From Eudromia elegans (Eukaryota > Chordata > Aves > Tinamiformes > Tinamidae), in contig PTEX01000020.1 in assembly GCA_003342815.1 (NCBI GenBank), positions 5,630,791 through 5,694,790 of the forward strand: 64,000 nt of DNA. The letters are read 5' to 3'. Every line of letters begins with the position of its first letter. The stretch's first letter is position 1. Made by a program: the position numbers and the translations under genes. Below are positions 39,652 to 52,184 of this stretch, piece after piece. A model generated the notes under the pieces. That model did no database searches, was not told the DNA's origin, and was given only the letters and a program-made list of their open reading frames with translations.

Positions 39652-41641
39652 TCTAGGTTATGGTATGGCATTTCTGAGGCCAATGCTAGAAGAATGTTGA
39701 TGGGGAAACCGTATTATCACATTTGGTATAAAACAGCTCAGTAATGCTAACCTAATAGATTTTCCACAGTAGCAAAGCCCTGCAAAGCCTTTGAGGAGGT
39801 GATGACTTTGGCAGGACGCAGGGGCAGCAGATGACCAAGTCCTGGGAGAGAGGCAAGTCTCCCAGCCAAAACCAGCTGCTTCCCCTTCTCCCACTTACCC
39901 CTTACCAGGCAATCCCCTCCACACGTGTCAAGGGCAGCAGTTGGGCTCTGCTTTGCTGGGCTGGGAGCAGGCACAGACCAAGTCATCTGCCAGGCTTGGC
40001 CCTTCACATGCACTTAGGCTCCTCACTGGGAGAGGTGAGACAAGAGTCACAAAGAGTTAAAGGCAGTTTTTAAACAGCTGGGATTACTCAAGCAAGTCAT
40101 TTTCCAGGATCTTTCGGTGCACATGGCTTTATCACATGGCTGAATCACTACAGCTGTGGAAACACTGTAGTACTTTAGCTGTAGAAACAGCTAAGTACCT
40201 TCTTGAGGATGCCACCAAAGTTCAATTTAAAATTTACCTCATTTTTACCCTGGTTCTGCACATAGCCCAGTACCAGTGGTTTTCAAGTTATGGACTGGGG
40301 ACCACAGAGATTTATGACTTTTCTGATAAGATGTCTGCAAAAGATTGCTTAAATATATCTGTCAGTGCCCCCTCTCCTCAACTAGATGTCTTGTTAATAA
40401 CCTCAAGTATGCTATGTGACAAACAAACAAAAAATATCTCGCCAAAATATTTTTGAAAATGTTTAAGGTGCTCATGAATGAATCTATGGCCAACATGTCA
40501 TTACAGCAGGCAGATATCATTATCTCAGTTTATCTTAATTCTAATTTTTATCACATATTCGCAGAGGGATCTAAAACATCTTTGTTTTCATTTTAAGATA
40601 ATTCAGGATGAACAAGATACTGGCACTGATTATACTATTTTTAAGAAATGTTATTAATTCCTTTTAATGACAGTTAAATGACCTTATTTGTACTTTCTCA
40701 GAAAATGGGTTGTAAATCCTAAGAATTTCTTATGTTGGGCAACATGTTTCCAATAAAAAAGAAAACAGCACACTGCAAAGATTTTCTAACCATGTTCTTA
40801 CTTTATATATTTCCTTATTCACGTTCAATTAAAATTTTCTTTCACTGTTTCATCTCAATTCAAAAACTTTTAAAACATATTCAAAGGCATGCTTAAAATC
40901 TATTAAGAAAAAATAATGAAAAATATCTTTAAGCTAAAAGAAGGGGGAAAAAAATCTTACTGTGAAGTCCTAACACAGCTGTAACTGCAAAGCGTGGATG
41001 GAAATAGAAAGCTAAGGAAAGTGAAACCATAATGAAGTACAAATTGGTAGAGAAGCTTGGAAGATGGAGATCCAGCTAATAAAATGGGGAAGAAATAAGA
41101 TAAATCTGTTGAGACAAATAGACTGCAAAAAAAAAGGGAGTCAAAATACTGCCGAAAATGTTAGAGGCAGATTCTGATGCTCTTACTAGAAAGTAGTAGG
41201 ATGTTAGTCAAATAGGACCTTATGCTGGGAGCAGCTTCTTTTAGTTCAGTTTCCTACTTACATAATGATGGATGGTGTTAGTAAGTTAAAGAATATCAGA
41301 AAACCAGTAAGTACTGATGGTATTTGACCAGAACATCTGAAAGCATGCACGAATTTTTGTCAGCTCTGCTGTGAATAAAATACATTTCTCATTAAAGATA
41401 GTTCCTATACTAGAGGTTTGAAGGCATGTGTTGTTTCAATATATGCAATTGTTTGGTTCCTGAAATATGCAGACGAGCTAAACAACCAGCTACAGGGATA
41501 TTCAAAGGCATTTACTAAATGACTATCTCCAGAGGAATAAATAATTATATTTGGAGATTTCTATGCATATATGTTTTTTTCTGTTTTTCTGGTAACAACT
41601 AGTTCACACTAAGTATGTAAGCAGAGGCAGTGAGCCTCATT

Positions 41642-41870
41642 AGAATCATAGAATCATAGAATATTTAAGGTTGGAAGGCACCTCTAGAGGTCATCTAGTC
41701 CAACCCCCCTGCACACGCAGGGTCCCCTAGAGCATGTGGCACAGGGTGGTGTCCAGGCGGGTTTGGAAGATCTCCAGAGAAGGAGACTCCACCACCTCTC
41801 TGGGCAGCCTGTGCCAGGGCTCTGTCACCCTCACTGTTAAGAAATTAGACCTTAAAGAATTTCCTGTAAT
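41642..41870 (-). mobile_element. CR1 LINE 3' fragment, minus strand
   Basis: It is the reverse complement of the CR1 3' end. The terminal repeats AGAATCATAGAATCATAGAA are at 41642-41661, then 'ggttggaaggcacctctaga', 'ggtcatctagtccaaccccc', 'ccaggcgggtttggaagatc', 'gggcagcctgtgccagggct' and 'ctgtcaccctcactgttaag'. It extends farther 5' than the copies at 310 and 10142. The upstream edge fades at about 41870. Confidence 0.95.
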
Positions 41871-43389
41871 AATGGTAAGCAGTTTTTTTGAGAATTGCAG
41901 GTGTCATGAACAAAACATACAGTGATGCCGTTCATCTATAAAGATATCAGGGTTCAGTTCAGAAGATCCACATACCCCAACAGAGTTTTTTAATGATGGA
42001 CTTGTTTTGGCTAAGACTATGTTAGTAAAAATCCTACTTTCCTCTACAGTTATGCCTTGTCTGATACATCTTTCTGAATTTGGGATATCACCATATTTTG
42101 GTCAGGGGACTGATGCTAAAATACAATACTAAGGTGCTTATACTCTCTTTCACCACTCCCTTTCATGAATTTCAAGAAAGTACGGTGCTTCTGCCTTTTC
42201 TTTCCGTTCGTGACCACGTCTCCCATGGGCTCTTCTCATCTTCTCAGGACAGCTCACTGCATTCCAGCTGGCACCAGCACCAAGCAGGAAACCATATGAT
42301 ACTCTAGTTAATTTAAAACACTCCAGAGGCGAGGAAAAAAGCTGTATAATAATATGAAAAGGATACTGAAAGGTTTTGAAGGGAAAGAAGAATTAAAAGG
42401 ATTAAAGATACAGACTAATCCTGAGCAGCTAAACAGTTCAGAGATATGTGCTACCAGAACTAGTGGAACCAAACTCTTTCACTCTTTGCCTTAGTTGTTA
42501 GCAAGATCAACAAGGGCACATTGCCACGTTTCTCCCTTCACATTAGGCTTTCTTTTTCCTAGCAATCCAGCCTATGAAAAGGGAAGACCACTAGACCGCT
42601 TGACAGTAAGTGGGAAAAGGAATTATGGCAAGAGAGGAGAAAAGGTAGAGATACAAAGCAGAAATTTGGGATACAAACCAAGCAGCACTGAAGTAGATTA
42701 CTGTTTTGGAAGAAGACAGGGGCAGAAAAAAGGAGAGAGTAAATGAGAGAGACAAAAGGCAAAAAAAAGCATATTCCTGATTTTTCGTATAAAAGTCTTC
42801 ACACCATGTCACACCATGTAGTCAACCTTAAAACTCCATTAGCTTATCATTGCTCTTATACTGTCCAACTTTTTCAATAACTTTCTGAAAAATAGCAAAG
42901 CTTTTGTGTATAGGTCATCTGTTTCCAAGCTGTCTGTGTACATTTCTGGGTGCAGAGTGTCTCACCCCATTAGACTCACGCAAACTATGCAAACAGAAGA
43001 AAAAAAAAATGTTACCAATGCTTTGCTTGTTTTAGAATGTGTTTGCCTCCCCAGAAATCCAAGGATTTGCTTATCTTAAATGAAGTATTACATCATGCTT
43101 TTTTTCTTAAAGCTTTCTATAGAGCATGCTGATTCTCGTGTTAGCATCTTATCCAATTAAGATGAGTCTCTAAGATCACCCTTTGAGGATTTAGTTCCTT
43201 CTGCTATCTTGTGAGTGTGAAAAGGTTAACTAGTTATAGACGGGCACAAAGGAAAGAAAACAGATTTGTTTTTATTCAGGTTGAAATACTGAGAAATGTG
43301 GAGCATATAGTTTCCAGGCCAGTCACTGCCACCTGCCTCCAAATATGTCTGGCAAAGAAAAACTTCCTTAAATTGCTCAGCTGCAGTTC

Positions 43390-43500
43390 TTCGTAGCAGA
43401 GAGGCATATTCGGTAAGCGAACTTTCAGACGATCGCAATATTAAGATGGTTACGCGGTGATGCAGTGCCTGGCTTTGTCAAAGAAAAAGAAAACACGTTT
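43390..43500. promoter_or_regulatory. CpG-retaining candidate constrained block (unverified)
   Basis: Eight CpGs lie in about 110 bp (TTCGGTAAGCGAAC, GACGATCGC, TTACGCGG, ACACG). For a methylated intergenic region far from a CpG island this suggests constraint or hypomethylation. It contains CG|GTAAGC, a good splice-donor match on the plus strand. Confidence 0.3.
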
Positions 43501-44804
43501 TTACTTTTATCAAGGCATGTCCTGCTGCTCAAAGCTAGTTCACCCTCTGTGCTGTTCATCGATTTTTTTCATCATTTATCCTCCCAGAGAGGTTGAAAAC
43601 AGCTTCAATTAGGTGAAAAAGCCCCTTTGGACTCCCTTCAGTCTTAAAATAACTTCGTATTTTCCTACTCAGTCTCTTCATATCTTTCCGAATGAGGGCC
43701 TATTCACTCTAAAAGCCTGGACATACTCTTTGACTAAAATATTTGTATTCAGACTTTTCTCTCCTTTACTTCAGTGTCTCCTTTCACAGCCGCCCTGGCC
43801 AATGCATCCTTCAGTAGCTGTCAATAGTTTCTTTCTGTCCAGAGGAGTGAAAAAAATAACAAATCTTCACAGTCAGATCAAGCAGCTCATCCAGCTGCCA
43901 TCCAAAGGCAGAAATTTACAGGCCCCATTCCGTCGTGTTTGCTTGTAAGTGCTGCACTTTATCAAGTGCGATGTATCGACCTTTTCCCACCAGGTGTGCT
44001 GGAGCTCACAGGAACTGTAGAAATTTGGCATGTGGCTTAGGGAAAGATGAAAGGGGTTTTGAGTGGAAAAGATTGAAACCCGATGCTTCCCTTTTGTTCT
44101 TTCTTCATTTCCTCTAATAATCAAATCAATTGTGTCATCCAGTGCAGGACGAGTAATCTCAGATACTTGTAAGTCCTTGAAATAAAAGCAACAAATGGGA
44201 AAAAATAACATTAACAAATAAACTTCAGGCAGAAATCCTTCCCCTCTGAAGAGAACTGCCTTTCTTCATTATCAGTATAGCCAAAAGCAATTCATTCTCC
44301 ATTTGCGTTTTTGCCCAGTACTAGTTCTGTTACCAGAAGTGAAAAACACATTGTCTTGACTTCTGTAACACATGGTGGACTCAATCAATTATTTAAAGAT
44401 ATTCTGATAATTTTAAAAAATGTCCTAGCCAGTTTTACTCAATCGTTCCCCTATTACATTTGTGTCAATTTTGGACAAACCAGTATGAATTACTAGAAAA
44501 CAATTTTTACCTCTGTTTTAACACATATCAAAAATTTGCCACATTTTACAGAAGAAATATATGTGTTGTTTGCTTTAGCAAGGATTTTCCATTCTGTGTA
44601 CTCCCTACTCCCATGAAGAACAGGGAAAAGGATCAAGAGGTTTACCAAATCCAAATTTTACACCGATTTGGGAATGATGCTGACACTTCCCTCCCTCACT
44701 TCTGCTCCTAATAGGACTGATGATAGGTTCCTAACACAAATTTCATGCACATCTTAACCCAAGAGCACCAGAGACTGCAAAAAGACCAGCAAAAAAAAGT
44801 CTTT

Positions 44805-44879
44805 TTAATTTATAATATTCGACTATTATATAATGTATTGTGCATTATATAATACAGGTCTTAGAGTATTATAAATTAA
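44805..44879. repeat. Nested inverted repeat (75 bp)
   Basis: Outer arms: TTAATTTATAATATTC (805-820) pairs with 864-879 at 15 of 16 positions. Inner arms: TATTATATAATG (44824-44835) and CATTATATAATA (44843-44854) are exact reverse complements around a 7-nt loop TATTGTG. The single-stranded form would fold into one long AT-rich hairpin with an asymmetric internal loop. Confidence 0.9.
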
Positions 44880-47800
44880 TAACTGTATATACAACAAATG
44901 TTGAATTAATTTAACTGGTATTATTCTATGTTGTTGAAAAGAAATACATTTGGCCAGCAGTGGAGCACCCAAGGGTGGACGTTGTTACCTGGTTGTTTAT
45001 CCCAGATGAGCAAGAAGAGGGTAAAGCTGTACCTGAGTTTCTGCAATCTCATGTCGTTCCCCTGGAGACTTGAATCTGTGTATTTATTGCAGTTAGCTTG
45101 GGGATGCGGGATGAATTAGTTTCGGGATGGGGGACAAAGAAAGCTCTGTGAGGAATGTGTGATTCTGTGAATGATTCAGTGAGAAACATGAGTTTTAAGC
45201 TTTAAAACATCCTCTTTTTTGCATATTTTTCTTCTTTTTTTTAAAGTTAAACAGATGTCAGAGTGGAGGCAGGAAGGGAATATGCATTTCAGCATTGATT
45301 CCTCTCAAAAATGTATTTTTAAATTGTTAGAAGTGGCTTTTCCTTTTGTCTTTGTGTTATGACTAGTAACTGCACTCTTTGGTGAGCTCTGTCCCAGTCT
45401 GAAGCAGAAGAACGACATTTCAGAAGGAGATGCAGCTGCCAGTCTGCGGGCCAGGCTCTAACGCTTGTGAGAAGCATGCTGTTGGCTACTCATTTTTAAT
45501 AGCAGCGATATCACATTGACTGTACCCAAAAAAGCATTCAGCAATTCTGACTGCTCTTTTCAGTCTTTTCAGTAGGGATTCACCTCCTCTCCAAGATTTG
45601 TCATGCTGAGCATTTGCAGGCACACAAAAACACAAAAAAACCCCAAAAGGTCAAAACCCCATGCCTGTTTTTTTGTTCCCTCCTTCCTTGGAGAGCTGTA
45701 TGGAGAAGGGCAGGAGAGGTTATAACGTGTGCGACCAGCTTTGCACTCAGCACAGGTAAACACTGTAGGAAATTTTGCTGCCTAAGAGGGAACTCCTGAG
45801 CAGACTTGAATTTGATTCCACATCCCTTCAGGGGAGGGTAGACTTTATTATAGAGTTAATGAGTGTGCACTGCCTCAGATCAGCACCGACACATGACAGG
45901 CAGCCTCAGAAACTGGCAGCCCCAGCTCGCTGCACATTGAGATGCATGTTGATGCCTATCACTAATTTCACAGGCTGCCTTCCCCTCCGAGATGACCTCT
46001 CATGAAAAATAGGCAAAACTGGAAACCACGCACAGAGGCAACAGTGCTCTGTTGCAACAAGAGGCAACCACGCAACAAGACTGACCAGATGCACTGAAGC
46101 AAAACTCTTTCTGTGCAAGCTCAAATGCACAGTGCAAGTAGGCCAGCTGAAAAAGCAATTGCATGAGCAGAAATTAAATTGGAGTTGAAAGAATTTGAGA
46201 AAACCAAAATCTGAGTCTAAGCCAGAACCAAACTGCTGCTCTACTTCAAATCTTATTTTCTGTGTCAAATTTATTTCTTCACAACTATATTAGCCTGCAA
46301 AAGACTTTGATTTTGCTGCTGCCCCCACTCCTAAAAACTACTCCTTCAGAAACTTGAGTGCGTGATGACCTCAGGCTACTGCTCCCAGAGAGGAACCCAG
46401 GAGCCGTATGATTGCATGTGTGGTTGGAATCAGATTCCCTACATATCTGTCCAAGTGCCTATCACGATGATGTCTCATTTGTGTCTTACGTGGGTTCAGC
46501 TGACACTGCCATAACGAGGACACAGTTGACAAAGGCCTTGTGCTCCCACCCAAATGCCATCGTTTTCAGTCACTTCTTATTTCGATATATCCTCAGAATA
46601 GATCCAGTTGGCATTCCTGCCCCAAATCCCTTCCTCTTTGTACTCAGTGAGGTACATTCAGCACATCTCCCAAAAGGCGATGGATGATGTAGTACTGTCA
46701 CTACGAATGACTGCATCTGACAGATTGTGGGGTAGGAAAGGAATTTATACGTATTTGTATATTTATATGTTTGTATGTCTTTTACCTGGTAAATACAAAT
46801 AGGCTAGTTATCCCTGGAGTTTTGAGGCTTTTCAGGGGTGGCAGACTTCAGAGTGTCTCCGTGTAAGTCTCCAGTAATTCAGGCTTTGCATGGATAGAAT
46901 CTAATAACTTTTGCACAGGAACAGCAGGAGCTGGTATTATATTTAACTGTGGGGGTTTCTGAATAACTACTTTCCAAACTAAAGCAAGAATAACACTGAG
47001 ATCAAACTTGGGCAGAAACATGCATTCAAAGTGACTATAGATTTCATCTCAGAACTGCCTTTACATAAAGGTTAGTAAAACTTAATTGTTATATTAACCT
47101 GACACATGCATCTGTCCACACAGGTAGCAACATGAGATCTGTTGAAGGCAGAATAAACAAATAGGTCAGCCCCTGTTTATACAAAAGTCACACCAAAAGT
47201 TCTAGTGACATAGGAAACCACTGTAATACATGTGCATGGCTAATTAGCCTGTTTTTCCTGATCTGGTCATATGTAAGAGGAAATTGTTGCCAATCCCAGC
47301 AATCTTGAGCAAAACAGTGAAGAAACAAGCCAGCTCATAGAGGGTGTCTCTGCCTTTGACCTTCATTGGTTCGGGAGAAATTTCATTCTGACTGGCCCAT
47401 ATGATAACCACCATGTGTTCTGCAGACTGAGATTTGATAATTCTTGCAACGTGCTCCCTGCATTGACAGCTCTGATATGGGTCTTCATTTCTGGGAACAT
47501 ATCTGTTCCTCCTGGCATTTTTTTTTTCACTTTTCTTAAATGAGCCAAGATTCAAGCACACACTGAATGAAGTGAGAGACTCTTTGGGAAAGCTGGCATG
47601 TCCAAATTGCTGCTAAGTCTTATGAGGGCAACAGCCTCCCCCTCCTTTTTTGCTTGACTCCTTTCTTGTTATCTTCTGTCCATTTCCACCAGTCTCTCAC
47701 TCTGTTGTATTTATGTTACTCCTACGGATCTGTGAGAAAAGACTGAGAGCAGGGACAGAAGGACCAGAGACCTCTGTGTCATCTGCTCTGCTCAGACTCT

Positions 47801-49143
47801 CTGCACAATGTTTGGCAGTTCTGTAAACTACGTTACATAAAACAGTCACCAAGAGTCAAAGGGAAAGGGGTCTGGTAGAGTTCCCCAGGCCCCATTACAG
47901 GCTGCCTCACATGACATTTGCCAGCTCTTCAGAGCAACCAGTTTTACCCTGTGTGCATGTAAACCTCTGCACGGGCATTGCAATGAAAGTTGATTTCTCA
48001 GTGCTGAGAACCAGGGCGGGCTCTCCAGGGCTCTAATGGCAGCTGGATATCAAGCCTTTGCCTTTTGAATGCTCAGTGTCAGGCTTCCTCCACCAGCTCT
48101 GTCCAAGAACTTCATAGTCAGTCCAGGGGCCTCCTTTCATTTTCACTTGGATGTTCGTTACTGCCTGTAGAAAATACTTCTGCCAATCATTTCCACCATC
48201 GCTTCTCTTCCATCACTCTACCATTTACAGCTGCACAAAGTCACTGCAATCTGCTGCCAGATCAGACTGGCAGCATTTCACACTCGGGCACCACATGGAT
48301 GCATGCAAATGAGAGGCAAGGTCAACCCACCTAGCAGGAGCTTTGAGAGGCCTGTTGCATGGCTGCCTGGCTGAGAGGAGGAAATCATGAATGCTAACAC
48401 TGCACAATGCCCTCGTTTCACATTTACGGACATTTGAGACTCCCAGGCTTTGGTAAGAAGAGTTGCACAGCTCCTCTGAAGAGCTGTACTTCTTAATAGG
48501 ATTTCTTGTTGAGAATTTCATTGCTTCGGGGTATCCTTTTTCTCTTAGAGCCTTTTCAGAGCTCTTGGATGACTGTTCTGCCTATTCTGCTCGGAACTTC
48601 ATTTTCAATCCTTTTATTTTGTTTATACTCAAGATGTATTAATGTCTATAATATACAGTAGTCAATTTTTAATTCTCCCCATTGACCATCCTTCCCACTG
48701 TTTCTAACATGGTTCCAAGGTTTACAAACAGATCTTTCTGAAGGTCACTCACTTAAAAATAGCTGCATTCCAAACTGACATCTTATTTCTAAAAGTCTTC
48801 AAAAAATAGTTTGCTTTATAGACTTCCCCATAACATTAATTGCATCTGCAGTAAGGAAGAATGCTAATGGAGGAAAAAAAAATGTGCCTCTCAATTTCTT
48901 GTAGGACACCAGCTTCACATAGCGGAGAGGCAAATTAAGGACATAAAATAAGGACATACTCATTAAATAAAGCCAAAATTGAAGCTAAGATTACAGTCTT
49001 GTATTGACGATATTTTATGAGGTACCATCCACCTCTGTGTGAGTTCTCAGAATGCGTTTCCCCATTAGAATGCTGAATGACTCCACAACTCATTCTGCAA
49101 GCCTCAGTTATTGTCTGCTTAACTAAATATATTAATTTCTATG

Positions 49144-49188
49144 ATTTATGCAATTTTATGCAATTACATATGCAATTTATGCAATTAC
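49144..49188. repeat. Four interspersed TATGCAATT units
   Basis: TATGCAATT appears four times within 45 bp with spacers of differing length (about 3-6 nt). It is a degenerate minisatellite or a small homotypic motif cluster. Confidence 0.85.
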
Positions 49189-50593
49189 AAAAGAAGGAGA
49201 CTCAAGGGGAACACGATCAAGTTTATAAAGATCTCCAAGGTTGCAGTATTCCTTATGGAAAAAACAATCCATTCTTTCCATTGGAAGAGGGGTAACGACA
49301 AAGAGTAACATAACTTCAAGAAAGCATCTTTTAACAACACCTTTAAACATTTCTGCTTTATTGAAGCACTGGATAATCCTAGTTTCAAAAACACCCACTT
49401 TTTCATCCCCCCATTCCCGTCTGGTATTCATTATCCCCTTGGACACCCAGACACATCACTGACCACAGGTAGTCACTGAATTTGATAAGGAGAACTGCCA
49501 CCGGTCACAAGTTCCCAAGGACCTCTGGTTTCACCTCTTGGTACATTCAGCTGCAGTCATCAAGCTCTGGCTGCAGGTGTGAAATTGTGTGTCCAGGAGA
49601 GGCTGCACAAGACACTGCACGAAGCTTGCACTGGCTTTCTGACTTGTCTTGCTTTCAAATACAAAATCAATGTCTATGTTTTTTTTCACGGACTGCAAGA
49701 AGTCCTTTCACACTGTCTTGTAAATTAGTTTCTAGAATAAAGGTCCCCAAACAAAAAAAGATAATCCTAGTTTGCATCGTTACTCAAACGAAGGCCAGAA
49801 GCCTTACTGAACTTCAGTAACATTTATATCAGGACTCAGAAAGCACACAAGAGTTTTGGTCTTATGTGCGGCCCACACTTGTAAAAAGTTTACAAATTGC
49901 TGCATAAAAAGATTCTGACAGCTCATTTTTTTTCGTGCTGTCTTTGCCATTGGTTGGTCCTGTATTGCTGCTCATCTGGCTAGCACAGACTGTCCCGAAC
50001 AGTTCAGTCATTTGCTTAACATGGAGACCAACAAGTAATAAATAATTCAAGCATATGATTAACTTCATTGGTAGTATATGCATGGCTCCAGCATCACAAA
50101 ACCATCAGTCATAAATTGGACAATCGAAAGAGAATTTAGGAGCAAAACATTAGTTAATGTAGACACCATAAGACAGGCAAATATTAAGGTTTTGCTATGG
50201 GCAAAAGAATAAGAAGCTCAAGAAGTTAAAGAAACTTCTTCAGGATAGCCGTATCAAGTTTCATATGATGCATCTTTAATTTTTTTATTTTTTTCTTTCA
50301 TCAGCTACATTTTGTCATATGTAAGGGCTGTTTCCTATGCCTCATAATTTTGCCTTGAGATCTGGCAAGCAACTAGACTTTCACTACAGTGTGTCTCAAA
50401 AGAAGTAAAGGAACTTCAATACGTTAAAAAAAGGCCACCAGAAAGAAGTTACACTTTTTTCCTTTGCTGGAAATATATGGATTTGATATACAAACCCAGA
50501 GAAACACTGTGGTCTTCTAGTTCCTATGTAAGGCTCTATAGGACTTTCTCAAATAGACTCTGTCTTTTGTTGTTGTTGTCATTTTCACTCTAT

Positions 50594-50641
50594 TTCTTAC
50601 AATTGTTCTTACAATTGTTCTTAGAATTGTTCTTACAATTG
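50594..50641. repeat. 12-bp minisatellite, 4 units
   Basis: TTCTTACAATTG is repeated four times (third unit TTCTTAGAATTG). Each intact junction contains the palindrome ACAATTGT. A preceding (TTG)n tract is at about 50562-50579. Confidence 0.95.
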
Positions 50642-51327
50642 TACTTGCCACCAATATAGAGTTGCAGCTAAAGAAAATGATGCATAAACACTGATGCATT
50701 TTAATACTTACTTCAAATTCTATTTCAGCAACCCTCTTTGCAACCAGGCAATCACTGTATTTAAATGGGCTTTCACAATTTTTGCTCAATAAATTAAACA
50801 AGTTCTATTTATTTCAGTTGTTTGCATAGATATAAAATTTCTTGATGATAGCCTGTTTTGTCCTATGATTTGGCTGAAGCAAATAGTGTAACAAAATACT
50901 GAAAAGGAATATAATCCATTCAGTGAAATAATATTTTTCCTTTCCCTTACTTTTACTACTTCAAGTTTTTTATATGGAAAAGGTCCACAAAGTTCGTTCC
51001 GGTGCTACTGTTGAAGATAATGTAAATTTATAGCAGGTTACAGTCTCTAATCTTATTCCACTAATTCTTTGGGACTTTTTTATTTTTATTTTTTTTCAGG
51101 TTCAGAGGAATCAGCCGTTTCTTAGCATACTGATGAGGCAGATTGAAGTCCAACATTTGGAGACATCATTCTGAGCAAACACCATCTTCAACAGGCAGTA
51201 TCTGCCTGCGGTTGGAGGAAAAAACGAGTTGGTGATGGAGGTGTTCATCCACTATCATGGGGCTCACAGTCCTGACAGCAGCCCACTTTTTTTTCATAGT
51301 AGTGTTAAGGGAAAAATCCAGACATCC

Positions 51328-51438
51328 AGAAAGAGAAAGAAAGATGGGAAAAAGAGAAGAAAGAGAGAGAAAGAGAGAAAGAGAAAGAAAGAAAGAGGAA
51401 GAGAGAAAGAAAGAAAAAGATAGAGAGAAAGAAAGAAA
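51328..51438. repeat. Polypurine GA-rich tract (GAAA/AGAG)
   Basis: About 110 bp is almost free of pyrimidines on the plus strand, with irregular GAAA and GAGA units. It makes long K/R/E frames on plus and F/L/S frames on minus, all spurious. Confidence 0.95.
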
Positions 51439-52143
51439 TTGCATAATGCCCAGACTATTTCCTAAGTATAAAGCTTTGTCATCCTCACATCCAACTGAGA
51501 GATAAGCTCTTTACACAGAGCATAAACACAGACATCATTCTCCATCGCGGGAAAAGATCTGGTGGGTCCACACCAGGGGAGCTGGTTCTCTAAGCTGTCA
51601 TCTCCTGCAGTCTCCTGGGTACAAGGATGCTTCAGGAGGCAAGTTTTACACAAGACGCTTTAGTTTTTGTTAGTATATTTCTTTGGCTCTCTTTTAAGAA
51701 GATAGTATTGGAGCAGAAAGCCATTAGGCCAGTTTGCTACAGGTCCACTTGACAACCTTCTTAATGGTCACTAGCTGACCCTTGCAAACCTGGAGATATT
51801 TTCTTCAGTGAAGAAATCAGGACGATATTGAACTCTGTATGGACAGGCTGAGTAACCCTTCAACAGCTTTTCGTCAGAGATAGTAACACATTCTTTAAGC
51901 CAAAGGCTGCCAGCCGCTCCTGCTCGAATACTGGGGCACCTCACACAAAGAACTCCTACACAAAACCCTGATTTTCTGTTTCATGTTTATACCCCTGATC
52001 TCATTGATCTCATGGAGCAGTAACAAGCAGAGCCACAGGGAGCACCCAGACCTGAGGGTCTCAGTCTCCTTTTCCCCTGCTGGATATCCGTGTGTTTCTG
52101 TGCACATGCATGGAGGGGAGAGCATGGGGGTGCAGGAACACAA

Positions 52144-52184
52144 GTGTGTGTGTAAATATATATATACACACACATATATATTAT
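52144..52184. repeat. (GT)n(TA)n(CA)n compound microsatellite
   Basis: TGTGTGTGTA (52145-52154) and TACACACACA (52165-52174) are exact inverted arms around an alternating AT centre. It is strictly alternating apart from AAA. Confidence 0.95.

Larger units (their letters stand above)
29106..41641. other. Gene desert
   Basis: No gene was recognised. Contents: a pyrimidine-rich stretch (about 31200-31720) that produces a 130-codon chance frame, small tandem duplications (32050-32087 and 32202-32228), a GA-rich tract with four G-runs (32248-32297), a candidate regulatory block (about 32840-33010), (TTG)n at 34171-34198, an ACAT/AT microsatellite at 35141-35202, a 21-bp palindrome at 37458-37478, an A26 run at 39626-39651 and a GC-rich, CpG-poor patch at about 39770-40060. 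Confidence 0.6.

Noticed and set aside
50594..50641. CRISPR-like array
   Set aside because: Units are 12 bp with no unique spacers; the host is a vertebrate. It is a minisatellite.
51166..51444. Minus-strand F/L/S-rich frame resembling a membrane protein
   Set aside because: Produced entirely by the GA-rich purine tract at 51328-51438.
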